DNA of 64,000 nucleotides from Egibacter rhizosphaerae. GTDB taxonomy: Bacteria > Actinomycetota > Nitriliruptoria > Euzebyales > Egibacteraceae. Made by a program: the position numbers and the translations under genes. Positions 17,802 to 27,538 of the stretch are shown here, piece by piece (the stretch's first letter is position 1; each line of letters begins with the position of its first letter). The notes below the pieces were generated by a model, which did no database searches, was not told the DNA's origin, and saw only the letters and a list, made by a program, of their open reading frames with translations. The stretch is taken from NCBI RefSeq assembly GCF_004322855.1, contig NZ_CP036402.1, positions 2,914,001-2,978,000 of the forward strand. Reading direction: 5' to 3'.

Positions 17802-19313
17802 TCAGCCGACGTCGACCCAGTCGAAGGTGCGCTCGACGGCCTTCTTCCAGCCGGCGTAACCGGCCTCGCGCTGGTCCGCGCTCCATTGGGGCTGCCAGCG
17901 CTTGTCCTCCTGCCAGTTCTCGCGGAGCTCGTCGAGGTTGTTCCAGAAGCCGGTCGCGAGCCCCGCGGCGTAGGCGGAGCCGAGGGCCGTGGTCTCGGCG
18001 ACCTGCGGCCGGGCGACCGGCGTGCCGAGGATGTCGGCCTGCATCTGCATCAGCGTGTCGTTGACCACGGCGCCGCCGTCGACCTTGAGGAACTCGAGCT
18101 CGACTCCCGAGTCCTTGGCCATCGCCTCGGCGACGTCCTTGGTCTGGTAGCAGATCGACTCCAGAACTGCGCGGGCGACGTGCTCCTTGGTGTGGAAGCG
18201 CGACAGCCCGACCATGACCCCCCGGGCATCGGAGCGCCAGTAGGGGGCGAACAGGCCGCTGAACGCCGGCACGAAGTACATGTTGCCGGTGTCGTCGACC
18301 TGCTTGGCCAGGGTCTCGGACTCCTCGGCGCTGCGGATCAGCCCGAGTTGGTCGCGCAGCCACTGCACCGCCGACCCGGTGACGGCGATCGCGCCCTCGA
18401 GGCAGTAGATCGCCTCCCCGCCGGCGAACTGATACCCCATTGTCGTGAGCAGGCCGGACTCCGACGGCACCGCCTCCGTGCCGGTGTTGAGCAGGAAGAA
18501 GTTGCCGGTCCCGTAGGTGTTCTTGCCCTCGCCGGGGCTGAAGCAGACCTGGCCCACCGTCGCGCCCTGCTGGTCGCCGAGCATCCCGGCGATCGGCACC
18601 TCGGCGCCCATCGGCCCGCCGGCGACGGTGTCGGCGTAGTGGTAGCCGCTGGGGCGGATCTGCGGGAGCATCCGGCGCGGGATGCCGAAGAAGCCGAGCA
18701 GCTCGTCGTCCCAGTCGAGGGTCTCGAGGTTCATCAGCATGGTGCGGCTGGCGTTGGTGACGTCGGTGGCGTGGACCCCGCCGTTGGTCCCGCCCGAGAG
18801 ATTCCACAGCACCCAGGTGTCCATGGTCCCGAAGACGGCCTCGCCACTCTCGGCCGCCTCCCGTGCGCCGTCGACGTTGTCGAGGATCCACTGGATCTTG
18901 CCGCCGGAGAAGTACGTCGCGGGCGGAAGGCCCGCCTTGCGGCGGATGACCTCGCCCTTGCCCTCGCGCTCCAGCGCGCTGGCGATCCGGTCGGTGCGGG
19001 TGTCCTGCCACACGATCGCGTTGCCGAACGGACGGCCGGTTCGGGGATCCCACACGACCGTGGTCTCGCGCTGGTTGGTGATCCCGAGCGCCGCGACGTC
19101 GCGCCCGGTCAATCCCGCGCGCTGCAGCGCCTGCTCGATCACGGTGCGGGTGCGCTCCCAGACCTCGATCGGGTCGTGCTCGACCCATCCCGCCTGCGGC
19201 AGGATCTGCTCGTGCTCGAGCTGGGCCTTGGCGACCTCCTCGCCCGAGTGGTTGAACAACATGAACCGCGTGCTGGTCGTGCCCTGGTCGATCGCTCCTA
19301 CGAACTCAGCCAC
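17802..19313 (-). CDS. glpK: Glycerol kinase (copy 1)
   Basis: FGGY-family kinase that phosphorylates glycerol to sn-glycerol 3-phosphate using ATP, trapping it in the cytoplasm. The 503-residue product has the GlpK N-terminus [10 protein letters not shown] (phosphate-binding), [19 protein letters not shown], the substrate loop [13 protein letters not shown], and the C-terminal [11 protein letters not shown] and AAGLATGFW stretches. The GTG start at 19313 is chosen for the very good ribosome site (GAGGAGG, 5 bp upstream); an open frame runs further upstream into glpF antisense sequence but lacks homology. It follows glpF by 113 bp in the same direction, forming a glycerol uptake operon. Confidence 0.95.
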   Translation of the reverse strand: MAEFVGAIDQGTTSTRFMLFNHSGEEVAKAQLEHEQILPQAGWVEHDPIEVWERTRTVIEQALQRAGLTGRDVAALGITNQRETTVVWDPRTGRPFGNAIVWQDTRTDRIASALEREGKGEVIRRKAGLPPATYFSGGKIQWILDNVDGAREAAESGEAVFGTMDTWVLWNLSGGTNGGVHATDVTNASRTMLMNLETLDWDDELLGFFGIPRRMLPQIRPSGYHYADTVAGGPMGAEVPIAGMLGDQQGATVGQVCFSPGEGKNTYGTGNFFLLNTGTEAVPSESGLLTTMGYQFAGGEAIYCLEGAIAVTGSAVQWLRDQLGLIRSAEESETLAKQVDDTGNMYFVPAFSGLFAPYWRSDARGVMVGLSRFHTKEHVARAVLESICYQTKDVAEAMAKDSGVELEFLKVDGGAVVNDTLMQMQADILGTPVARPQVAETTALGSAYAAGLATGFWNNLDELRENWQEDKRWQPQWSADQREAGYAGWKKAVERTFDWVDVG

Positions 19314-19426
19314 GTTCGCCTCCTCGTCGTCTCGTCCACCGTTTCGGGTGGCAGCGATCACACGGCCTCTGGTGCCGGGGGACGTCGCTGCCCGGTCATC
19401 CCCCGGCGGCCAGTGGGACGCTGGGT

Positions 19427-20188
19427 CTAGATGAAGAGGGGTTCGACGGCCAGGAAGGCCAGGCCGGCGATGACCGCGCCGAGCAGGGGGCCGACCACGG
19501 GCACCCAGCTGTAGGCCCAGTCGCTGGTGCCTTTGCCGGGGATGGGCAGCAGGGCGTGCATGATGCGGGGGCCGAGGTCGCGGGCGGGGTTGATGGCGTA
19601 GCCGGTGGGCCCGCCCAGTGACAGGCCGATGGAGAACACCAGGAAGCCCACGATCAGCGGCCAGGTGCCCAGGGTCCATTGTTGGGCGAGTTGGTCGCCG
19701 GCTTGGCCGGTGAGGAACTCGCCGCCGGAGACCACGATCATGAGGATGCCGAACACCAGCATGAACGTGCCGATGACCTCGGTGACGGTGTTCCAGGCGT
19801 AGTTGCGGATCTCGGGGCCGGTGCAGAACACCGCGAGCTTGAGGCCGGGGTCCTCGGTGGCGTCGAAGTGTTTCTGGTAGGCCAGCCACACCAGCAGCGC
19901 GCCGATCATGGCGCCGATGAGTTGGGCGATGAGGTAGGGGGCGACGTCGACCCAGGGGAACACGCCGGCCACGGCTTGGCCGACGGTGACCGCGGGGTTG
20001 ATGTGGGCGCCGGAGATCCAGCCCACCGAGTACACGGCCATGGCCACGGCGAATCCCCAGCCGGCGGTGATGACGATCCAGCCGCCGCCTTCGCCTTTGT
20101 TCTTGCGGAGCACGACGTTGGCCACGACGCCGTCACCCAACAGGATGAGGATCGCCGTGCCGATGATCTCTGCGACGTATACCTCCAT
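19427..20188 (-). CDS. glpF: Glycerol facilitator, MIP/aquaporin family
   Basis: A 253-residue membrane channel with six helices and two half-helices. Both channel motifs are intact: HINPAVT (NPA at 64-66) and [12 protein letters not shown] (NPA at 200-202). The Asp after the second motif (Asp204) marks aquaglyceroporins, and the selectivity-filter residues correspond to Trp44, Tyr197 and Arg203 (Trp, Phe, Arg in E. coli GlpF). The ATG has GAGGAGG 10 bp upstream. It is first in the leftward glpF-glpK operon and diverges from iclR. Confidence 0.93.
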   Translation of the reverse strand: MEVYVAEIIGTAILILLGDGVVANVVLRKNKGEGGGWIVITAGWGFAVAMAVYSVGWISGAHINPAVTVGQAVAGVFPWVDVAPYLIAQLIGAMIGALLVWLAYQKHFDATEDPGLKLAVFCTGPEIRNYAWNTVTEVIGTFMLVFGILMIVVSGGEFLTGQAGDQLAQQWTLGTWPLIVGFLVFSIGLSLGGPTGYAINPARDLGPRIMHALLPIPGKGTSDWAYSWVPVVGPLLGAVIAGLAFLAVEPLFI

Positions 20189-20745
20189 GAACGACCCGCC
20201 TCCTCGACTCGAGCGAGCGTCGTGCGTCGACGCCTCGCATTCCGACGAACACTTCGTTGGGCTCGGGACGCGGTCGCGTCCCGCGGTCGTGCCGGCCGGG
20301 CGTGCTCGGCGCAGCCGCCGCGGACGCGCAGGGGGGCTTCGGGACCTTCACGCGAAGGGTCGTTGGCCCGCGCTGCCCCGACGGCCCGGCATCGGCGGTA
20401 TGGGGCGCCGAGAAGCTACGGAGGACCGCCACCGACAGGCAATGGCTGGGGTCGACATCGTCGAACGGTCCTCGGGATCACGATGGCTGGTCCAACGACG
20501 CGGAGCTGCTCCCCGTGGATCGCTCCCCCTCGCGCTTGCGGGGCGCACGTTTCCATCGGCTTGCCCGGACGTGTCGGGTGCGTGACACCGGGTGGTGACG
20601 TCCAGCCGATCCGGTCGTTCGACACTGTCGAATCACGATCTACGGAGGGGTCCGTCTGGTGTACGGCCAACGCACGATCGGGCGGTCAGCGCATCCCGCG
20701 AACGTGCCCACGCGAGCTCGCCGGGAATGTGCGAGCTTGTGACGC
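20189..20745. promoter_or_regulatory. Divergent glpF-iclR intergenic region with 15-bp palindrome
   Basis: This 557-bp gap contains no convincing gene. It holds the perfect 7-1-7 inverted repeat TTCGACACTGTCGAA at 20618-20632, 114 bp before iclR, and a weaker related half-site, GTCGACATCGTCGAAC, at about 20450. IclR-type repressors bind palindromes of this size near their own genes, so this is a candidate operator for both glycerol transcription units. Confidence 0.5.
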
Positions 20746-21510
20746 ATGCCGGGCCGGATCCAGTCGATCGAACGCGCCGTGGCGGTCCTACGGGTCCTCG
20801 CCGCCAGCCCGACGCGCCTGGGCCTGGGCGAGGTCGCGGGTGCCCTCGACCTGCCGAAGCCCACGGCCCACGGCCTCCTGCGCACGCTGTGCGACGTCGG
20901 CTTCGTCGAACAGGAGTCGACGAGCGGTAAGTACGAGCTCGGTCGGGGCCTCTTCGAGCTCGACTCGGCGCCGCTCGACGTCAACGAACTGCGGTCGAGG
21001 GCGATCAACTGGTGCGACTCGCTGGCGGCGCGGAGCAAGGCGTCGGTGCGCATCGGCACCCACGAGCGCGGGCAGGTCCTCGTCGTCCACCACGTCTTCC
21101 GCCCCGACGACAGCGTCCAGGTGCTCGAGGTGGGCTCCCGCCTGCCCCTCCACGCTTGTGCGCTGGGGAAAGTGCTGCTGGCTTACGATCCCGGCGCGCG
21201 AGCGAAGCTGTCGGACGACGATCTTGAAGCCCGCACGTGGCGAACGATCATCAGCCCGACCCGTGTCGCGAGGACGCTCGAGCTGGTCCGGGAGCGGGGT
21301 TGGGCGGGCGAGGTCGAGGAGCTGGCCACCGGCCACGCAGGGATCGCCGCCCCCATTCGCGGCAACGGAGGCCTCGTGGTGGGCGCGGTCGGGATCTCGG
21401 GACCCCTCTCCCTGCTCTGCAACGGTGCACAACGACCGGACCCGGCGCTGGCGGTGCAGGTGCACGACGCGGCACGGGCGATCTCCCAGGAACTGGCCAG
21501 TGCGCGATGA
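20746..21510 (+). CDS. IclR-family transcriptional regulator
   Basis: A 254-residue regulator with an N-terminal winged helix ([17 protein letters not shown] and the recognition region [15 protein letters not shown], residues 5-50) and a C-terminal effector-binding domain with GKVLLAY near 143 and [25 protein letters not shown] near 205. It lies between glpF-glpK and a second glpK. The overlap-level spacing to glpK2 (16 bp) suggests it is cotranscribed with it and controls glycerol use, repressing when glycerol or its phosphate is absent. The ATG at 20746 has no strong ribosome site. Confidence 0.9.
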   Translation: MPGRIQSIERAVAVLRVLAASPTRLGLGEVAGALDLPKPTAHGLLRTLCDVGFVEQESTSGKYELGRGLFELDSAPLDVNELRSRAINWCDSLAARSKASVRIGTHERGQVLVVHHVFRPDDSVQVLEVGSRLPLHACALGKVLLAYDPGARAKLSDDDLEARTWRTIISPTRVARTLELVRERGWAGEVEELATGHAGIAAPIRGNGGLVVGAVGISGPLSLLCNGAQRPDPALAVQVHDAARAISQELASAR

Positions 21511-21526
21511 CCGGAGGTGGGCCCCA

Positions 21527-23038
21527 GTGGCAGAGCACTACGTCGTCGCGATCGACCAGGGAACGTCCTCGACCCGGTGCATCCTCTTCGATCACGACGG
21601 ACGGTTGGTGTCCGTGGCGCAACGCGAGCACGAGCAGCACTTCCCCCGGCCCGGATGGGTGGAGCACGACGCCAGTGAGATCTGGCGGATCGTGCAGCGG
21701 ATCCTTCCCCAGGCCGTGGCGGACGTGGGTGCGAGCGCCAGCGAGATCGCCGCGATCGGCATCGCCACCCAGCGCGAGACCACGGTGCTGTGGGGGCGGC
21801 GGGACGGCGTACCGGTCGGGCCGGCGATCAACTGGCAGGACACGCGGACCGATGAGCTCGTCGAGGAGCTCGGAGGCGACGAGGGACCGGGGCGGTTCCG
21901 GGACCGCTGCGGGCTTCCCCTGGCCACCTACTTCTCGGCACCGAAGGTGCGCTGGCTCCTCGATCACGATCCGGTGCTGCGCGAACAGGCCGAGGCCGGG
22001 GAGGTCCTCTTCGGCACGATGGAGAGCTGGCTGATCTGGAACCTGACGGGGGGACCCGACGGCGGGATCCACATCACCGACGTGACGAACGCCAGCCGCA
22101 CGATGCTGATGAACCTCGAGACGCTCGAGTGGGACGACGTCCTGCTCGAGGCGTTCGGGGTCCCGCGAGCGATGCTGCCCGAGATCCGCTCCAACGCGGA
22201 GGTCTACGGCACCACCCGTGAGGCGCTGCCCGGTGTGCCGATCGCCGGCGCGTTCGGTGACCAGCAGGCCGCGCTCTTCGGGCAGTGCTGCTTCACACCG
22301 GGGGAGGCCAAGTGCACGTACGGCACGGGCAGCTTCCTCATGCTCAACACTGGTGGTGCGCCGGTCGGCTCGACGCACGGCCTCCTGACGACGGTGGGCT
22401 ACCGCATCGGGGACCTCCCGCCCGTCTACGCGCTCGAGGGCTCGATCGCGATCACCGGGTCGCTGGTGCAGTGGTTCCGCGACCGCCTCGACATCATCCG
22501 CAGCGCCCCCGAGATCGAGACGCTGGCCCGGAGTGTCGAGGACAACGGCGGGTGCTACATCGTCCCCGCGTTCTCAGGGCTGTTCGCGCCGCACTGGCGC
22601 AGCGAGGCGCGGGGCCTCATCATCGGGCTCACGTCGTACATCACGAAGGGGCACCTCGCCCGCGCCATCCTCGAGGCGACCGGTTGGCAGACGCGCGACG
22701 TCGTGGACGCGATGGACGCCGACTCGGGTATCGCGCTCAAGGCCCTGAAGGTCGACGGCGGCATGACCGCCAACAACCTGCTCATGCAGTTCCTCGCCGA
22801 CGTCCTCGACGTGCCCGTCGAGCGGCCGATGATGTCGGAGACCGTGTCGCTGGGTGCCGCCTACGCGGCCGGACTCGCGGTCGGGTACTGGCCCGAGCTC
22901 GGGCGGCTCCGCGACAATTGGCATCGGGCTGCCCGCTGGACTCCCGACATGGACCCCGAGCGGCGAGCGCGTGAGTACCGCGATTGGCGTCGCGCCGTGG
23001 AACGAACCTTCGACTGGGTCCAGCCGGTCGAGCTCTAG
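21527..23038 (+). CDS. glpK: Glycerol kinase (copy 2)
   Basis: Second FGGY-family glycerol kinase, again 503 residues, with [49 protein letters not shown] and [14 protein letters not shown] in the family order. It resembles copy 1 along its length but is clearly diverged, so it is an old paralogue and not a recent duplication. The GTG start at 21527 follows GGAGG by 10 bp, 16 bp after iclR. Its stop TAG is part of the CTAG target into which an IS1182-type element inserted (CTAG at 23035-23038), so the island begins immediately after the gene yet leaves it intact. Confidence 0.93.
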   Translation: MAEHYVVAIDQGTSSTRCILFDHDGRLVSVAQREHEQHFPRPGWVEHDASEIWRIVQRILPQAVADVGASASEIAAIGIATQRETTVLWGRRDGVPVGPAINWQDTRTDELVEELGGDEGPGRFRDRCGLPLATYFSAPKVRWLLDHDPVLREQAEAGEVLFGTMESWLIWNLTGGPDGGIHITDVTNASRTMLMNLETLEWDDVLLEAFGVPRAMLPEIRSNAEVYGTTREALPGVPIAGAFGDQQAALFGQCCFTPGEAKCTYGTGSFLMLNTGGAPVGSTHGLLTTVGYRIGDLPPVYALEGSIAITGSLVQWFRDRLDIIRSAPEIETLARSVEDNGGCYIVPAFSGLFAPHWRSEARGLIIGLTSYITKGHLARAILEATGWQTRDVVDAMDADSGIALKALKVDGGMTANNLLMQFLADVLDVPVERPMMSETVSLGAAYAAGLAVGYWPELGRLRDNWHRAARWTPDMDPERRAREYRDWRRAVERTFDWVQPVEL

Positions 23039-24810
23039 GGCGCTGCTGAAGAATTTGTTGAGGTTCCGCGGTTCTGGTGGTGGGGTGCGCGAGAATGCGC
23101 TTCATGCTGGGATCAAGCGTGGCGGACCGGGAGTTGTTGGACACGGCGGCGTTGTGCGGGCATTTGGTGCCGGCGGGGTCGGTGTATGCGTTCCTCGCTG
23201 AGCATCGGCGGCGGGTGTTTCCCGATGAGATGTTCGCTGACTTGTTCCCGTCGGGGCGGGGCCGCCCGTCGGTGCCGGCGGACGTGATCGCGGCGGCGTT
23301 TGTGCTCAAGGAGCTCGAGGGATTGTCGGACCGCCAGGCCGCGGCGGCGCTGTCGCGCGACATCGCCTGGAAGGCCGCCTGCGGCATGGGGCTGGACGAG
23401 GACAGCTTCGACGCGTCGGTGTTTGTGTACTGGCGGCGTCGGCTGAACGACTCCGAGCGCCCGCACCGCATCGACGAGGCGGTCAAGACTGTCGCTGCGC
23501 AGACTGGGGTGTTGGCCGGCAAGGCGCGGCGGGCGTTGGATTCCACGGTGCTCGACGATGCGGTGGCCACTCAGGACACTGTCACCCAGCTGGTGGCCGC
23601 GATCCGCAAGGTCAGAAGGCTGGTGCCCGAGGCCCGCCAGGTCGTGGTCGGCGCGCATGACTACGATCATGGCGGCAAGCCTGACATCGCGTGGGACGAC
23701 GAGGTCGCTTGTGACGCGCTGGTGTCGGCGCTGGTGGCGGATGCGATCGCGATCATCGACTGTCTGCCCGTGACCGGTTTGGACGAGGAGGCCGAGCGGG
23801 CGGTGGCGTTGCTGGCGCTGATCGCCGGCCAGGACGTCGAACCTGGCGAGCAGCCCGGCACGTGGCGCATCGCCCGAGCGGTGGCCAAGGACCGCGTGGT
23901 GTCGGTGGTCGATGACGAGTCGCGGCACGCGCACAAGTCGCGGGCCTCGTATCGCGACGGCTACAAGGGCCACATCGCCTGCGAGCCCGAGACCGGGCTG
24001 GTGACCGCCAACACCGTCACGCCCGGCAACACCGGCGACGGCGACGTCGCGGTCGAACTGCTCGAGGGTGAGGACGAGCCCGTCGAGGTGCTGGCCGACT
24101 CCGCCTACGGCGGCGGGGCCACCCGCTCCGACCTCGACGAGGCCGGGCACACCGCGGTCATCAAGCCGCTGCCGCTGCGTCCCGCAGTGCCCGGCGGCTT
24201 CGACCGCGACGACTTCGCCGTCTGCCACGACGCGGGCACGGTCACCTGCCCGGCCGGCCACACCGTGGCGATCAGCGCCAAGGGCCACGCGACTTTCGGG
24301 CGCCGCTGCGACGGCTGTCCGCTGCGGGACCGCTGCACCACCAGCCGATCCGGACGCAGCCTGCGCATCGGCCGCCACGACCGCGAGCTGGTCGCCGCCC
24401 GCGCTCAAGCGGCCACCCCCGAGTTCGCCGCCACCTACCCGCGACGGTCGTTGGCCGAGCGGTCAATCTCCTGGCTCATGAAAGACGGACACCGACGCTG
24501 CCGCTACCGCGGCGTCAAACGCAACCAGCTCGGCTTGAGCCTCCGCGTCGCGGCGGTCAACCTCACACGCCTGCTCAACCTCGGCATGCACTACGACCAC
24601 GGCTGGCAGATGCCCGCCACCACCTGATGAGGACCCCAATACCCCTCGAGAACGCCTACAAGCCGACGCCGCCGGGCCGACGGCGCCTCCCATCGGCCGT
24701 CAAGCGCACCGACGGCCGCAACGACCGCCACCGAAACCACACCAGAGCGGTCGCGGACCCAACCACGACCACTGACCAACGATGTTCAAAGCGACTACTT
24801 CAGCAGCGCC
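23039..24810 (+). mobile_element. IS1182-type insertion sequence, complete copy
   Basis: A 1772-bp element bounded by perfect 13-bp inverted repeats GGCGCTGCTGAAG (left 23039-23051, right complement ending 24810). The 4-bp CTAG is present on both sides (23035-23038; and C at 24811 continuing TAG), consistent with a target duplication. It carries a single transposase gene. Confidence 0.88.
23095..24627 (+). CDS. IS1182-family transposase
   Basis: A 510-residue DDE transposase. The N-terminal region (DRELLDTAALCGHLVPAG, then FPSGRGRPSVPADVIAAAFVLKELEGLSDR) is the DUF772-like part typical of IS1182; the central catalytic region begins near ALDSTVLDDA, with later YRDGYKGHIACEPETG and LADSAYGGGATR, and a zinc-like C-terminal CPAGH, RCDGCPLRDRC cluster precedes the conserved SISWLMKDGHRRCRYRG. 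It appears intact. The in-frame ATG at 23104 or GTG at 23077 are alternatives. Confidence 0.88.
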   Translation: MRFMLGSSVADRELLDTAALCGHLVPAGSVYAFLAEHRRRVFPDEMFADLFPSGRGRPSVPADVIAAAFVLKELEGLSDRQAAAALSRDIAWKAACGMGLDEDSFDASVFVYWRRRLNDSERPHRIDEAVKTVAAQTGVLAGKARRALDSTVLDDAVATQDTVTQLVAAIRKVRRLVPEARQVVVGAHDYDHGGKPDIAWDDEVACDALVSALVADAIAIIDCLPVTGLDEEAERAVALLALIAGQDVEPGEQPGTWRIARAVAKDRVVSVVDDESRHAHKSRASYRDGYKGHIACEPETGLVTANTVTPGNTGDGDVAVELLEGEDEPVEVLADSAYGGGATRSDLDEAGHTAVIKPLPLRPAVPGGFDRDDFAVCHDAGTVTCPAGHTVAISAKGHATFGRRCDGCPLRDRCTTSRSGRSLRIGRHDRELVAARAQAATPEFAATYPRRSLAERSISWLMKDGHRRCRYRGVKRNQLGLSLRVAAVNLTRLLNLGMHYDHGWQMPATT

Positions 24811-24813
24811 CTA

Positions 24814-25968
24814 GTGTCCTGAATCGTAAGTTCGTTGCATAATGTGGTACGATCCCTTCCTCCGATGAGAGGATGGGCGATGGCGGCTCGTGGCAGGCCA
24901 AAGGCCACGTTGGAGCTGTCCGATGAGGACCGGGCGACGCTCGAGCGGTGGGCGCGCCGTCCCAAGACGTCGCAGCGGTTGGCGCAGCGCTCGCGGATCG
25001 TGCTGGCGTGCGCGAGGGGCGCGTCGAACCGGGAGGTCGCCGCCGAGCTGGGCGTCAGCGAGGCGACGGTGGGCAAGTGGCGGCGACGGTTCGTCGCTGG
25101 CGGTGTGGACGCGTTGGCGGATGCGCCGCGGCCGGGCGCGCCCCGCCAGATCACCGACGCCGACGTCGAGCGGGTGATCACCAAGACCTTGGAGGAGGCC
25201 CCGCCGGATGCCACGCACTGGTCGACGCGGTCGATGGCCGCCGCGGCGGGCATGTCGCAGACGGCAGTCAGCCGCATCTGGCGCGCGTTCGGCCTCAAGC
25301 CGCACCTGACCGAGACGTTCAAGGTCTCCACCGACCCCGACTTCATCGACAAGGTCAGAGACATCGTCGGGCTCTACCTCGACCCGCCCGAGCGCGCGGT
25401 CGTGCTGTGCGTGGACGAGAAGTCCCAGACCCAGGCGCTCGACCGCACCCAGCCGGTGTTCCCGCTGCTGCCGGGCACCCCCCAGCGGGCCACCCACGAC
25501 TACGTCCGCCACGGCACCACCAGCCTGTTCGCCGCCTTGGACCTGGCCACCGGCAAGGTCATCGGCCAGCACCGCCGCCGCCACCGCGCCGCCGAGTTCA
25601 AGACGTTCCTCAACCAGATCGACGCCGAGGTGCCCGACCACCTCGACGTGCACCTGGTGCTGGACAACTACGCCACCCACAAGACCCCAGAGATCCAACG
25701 CTGGCTGCTGCGCCACCCGCGCTTCCACCTGCACTTCACGCCCACCGGCGCCAGCTGGCTCAACCTCGTCGAGCGCTGGTTCGCCGAGCTGACCACCAAA
25801 CTGCTGCAGCGCAGCACCCACACCTCGGTGCAAGCCCTCGAATCCGACATCCGCGACTGGATCGCCACGTGGAACGAGAACCCCCGCCCGTACGCGTGGC
25901 ACAAGACCGCCGACGAGATCCTCCACGCCCTCTCCGAATATTGCCAACGAATCTCCGACTCAGGACAC
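24814..25968 (+). mobile_element. IS630-type insertion sequence
   Basis: An 1155-bp element starting GTGTCCTGAATCG and ending CGACTCAGGACAC, flanked by TA on both sides (24812-24813 and 25969-25970), the target used by IS630/Tc1-like elements. The TA belongs to the CTAG that joined two IS1182 copies. Confidence 0.88.
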
Positions 25969-25971
25969 TAG
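24865..25971 (+). CDS. IS630-family transposase
   Basis: A transposase of 368 residues from the ATG at 24865 (353 from 24910 if a later start is used; the ATG at 24880 begins [14 protein letters not shown]). The N-terminal helix-turn-helix region contains [20 protein letters not shown]. The DDE domain has [19 protein letters not shown] and [14 protein letters not shown], the three acidic positions of IS630. The stop codon TAG is made from the duplicated TA plus the following G of the target, so the reading frame closes only after insertion in a TAG context. Confidence 0.88.
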   Translation: MRGWAMAARGRPKATLELSDEDRATLERWARRPKTSQRLAQRSRIVLACARGASNREVAAELGVSEATVGKWRRRFVAGGVDALADAPRPGAPRQITDADVERVITKTLEEAPPDATHWSTRSMAAAAGMSQTAVSRIWRAFGLKPHLTETFKVSTDPDFIDKVRDIVGLYLDPPERAVVLCVDEKSQTQALDRTQPVFPLLPGTPQRATHDYVRHGTTSLFAALDLATGKVIGQHRRRHRAAEFKTFLNQIDAEVPDHLDVHLVLDNYATHKTPEIQRWLLRHPRFHLHFTPTGASWLNLVERWFAELTTKLLQRSTHTSVQALESDIRDWIATWNENPRPYAWHKTADEILHALSEYCQRISDSGH

Positions 25972-26481
25972 GGCGCTGCTGAAGAATCCGTCGAGGTTCC
26001 GTGGTTGCGGTGGTGGGGTGCGCGAGAATGCGGGTCATGCTGGGATCAAGCGTGGCGGACCGGGAGTTGTTGGACACGGCGGCGTTGTGCGGGCATCTGG
26101 TGCCGGCGGGGTCGGTGTATGCGTTCCTCGCTGAGCATCGGCGGCGGGTGTTTCCCGATGAGATGTTCGCTGACTTGTTCCCGTCGGGGCGGGGCCGCCC
26201 GTCGGTGCCGGCGGACGTGATCGCGGCGGCGTTTGTGCTCAAGGAGCTCGAGGGATTGTCGGACCGCCAGGCTGCGGCGGCGCTGTCGCGCGACATTGCG
26301 TGGAAGGCCGCCTGCGGCATGGGGCTGGACGAGGACAGCTTCGACGCGTCGGTGTTTGTGTACTGGCGGCGTCGGCTGAACGACTCCGAGCGCCCGCACC
26401 GCATCGACGAGGCGGTCAAGGACGTCGCCGCGCAGACCGGGGTGTTGGCCGGCAAGGCGCGGCGGGCGCTGGACTCCACGG
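25972..26481 (+). pseudogene. IS1182-type element, second copy, 3' truncated
   Basis: The left 510 bp of a second IS1182 copy, beginning with the same inverted repeat GGCGCTGCTGAAG at 25972. Its transposase starts at 26028 (or 26037) and follows copy 1 almost residue for residue for about 150 codons up to RRALDST, then breaks at CCACGG (26481) where unrelated IS1634-like sequence begins. Right end and catalytic region are lost. Confidence 0.88.
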
Positions 26482-27538
26482 GAGCCTGTCAGGCTCGGGC
26501 GCGGATGCGGTCCTCGAGGCGGTGGTAGATCGGGCGCAGGTCGAGGGTGTGGGTCATGTCGCGCCAGCCGGCTTCGACTTCGGCGAGCTGCTTGTAGCCC
26601 AGCGCGACGTCCTCAGGCGTGAGGCTGGGATCTGAGGTGCGCAGCAGGAACTTGCCGTCGAGCTTGGCCTCAGCGTTGATGGCGGTCTGGTCGACGCGCA
26701 GCCGCCCGCCCTTGGTGACCCGCAGGAAGCGGTGCAGCCCCGGCTTGGTGCGCAGCTCGCCGCGCAGCTCGGTGCGCCGCGTCGCAGTGAGCGCATCGGA
26801 GCCTGAGATCCGCTCGGACAGCTGTGCGACGAGGCGGTCGCGGATGGCTTGGTCGCGGTCGGCTTGCTCGGGGTTGTGGCAGATCACGAACCGGTCCGAG
26901 GTGTCCTCGAGGGTGACTTCCTTGACGCGCAGGTTGCCCGCGACCTGGCGGTAGCGGCCCTGCCGGGACAGTGCCGCCTGCGCTTCGGGCGAGTGTGAGC
27001 GGAGCTTCTCGCCGAGGATGTAGTGCCCCCCGGCGCGCTGCAGATACCGGCGGTTCTCGGCGCTTGCGAACCCGCGGTCGCCGACCCACACCACCCGCGA
27101 GAGCTGCCAGGCGCGCAGGTCGTCCTTGGCCTGGCGGATCAGCGCTTGATCGGCGGTGTTGCCCGGCCACACCCAGCAGCGGATCGGGATCCCCTCCCGG
27201 GTGACCGCCAGACCGACCACGACCTGCGGCAGATCGCCGCGGTGGTCCTTGCTGTTGCCGTGACTGCGAAACCCCGCCTGCTCGGCTCCCTCGCCGTCGA
27301 CGGCGACGTCGGCCTCTTCGAGCTCGAAGTACGTCGAGGTCGTGTCGAACAGGAGCAGATCGGTCTCCAGGTTCAAAAGGTTGGCCACGCTGGCATACAC
27401 CCGCTCGGCGAGCTCGTCCTCGACCTCGAGCAGGAAGTCCATCGCCCGGTAGTGGGCCTCCCCCGTAGGGCTGGACACCGTGCCTATGCGGCGATGGGGG
27501 TCGCCACGCTATCGGGGGTGGGTGTGACAGCCTGAAGT
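26482..27538 (-). mobile_element. IS1634-like element remnant
   Basis: About 1.05 kb between the broken IS1182 copy and an IS30 element. Weakly matching ends (AGCCTGTCAGG at 26483, AGGCTGTCACA on the other strand near 27534) may be its inverted repeats. It contains only a shortened transposase. Confidence 0.6.
26489..27478 (-). pseudogene. IS1634-like transposase, truncated at both ends
   Basis: A 329-residue open frame from the middle of an IS1634-type (IS4 superfamily) DDE transposase: LLLFDTTSTYFE carries the first catalytic Asp, followed by GFRSHGNSKDHRGDLPQ, VWVGDRGFASAENRRYL with the second Asp, and LDLRPIYHRLEDRIRA with the late Glu region. Complete members run about 500-600 residues and continue well past HRLEDRIRA; here the frame ends two residues later. 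The N-terminal DNA-binding part is missing as well. Confidence 0.75.

Noticed and set aside
20189-20745. Small genes between glpF and iclR
   Set aside because: Several short open frames exist on both strands but none has a ribosome site with a recognisable product; the stretch looks regulatory.
19679-21526. In-frame upstream extension of glpK copy 2 of about 600 codons
   Set aside because: It runs antisense to glpF and through iclR in another frame. The GTG at 21527 with a ribosome site gives a normal 503-residue kinase.
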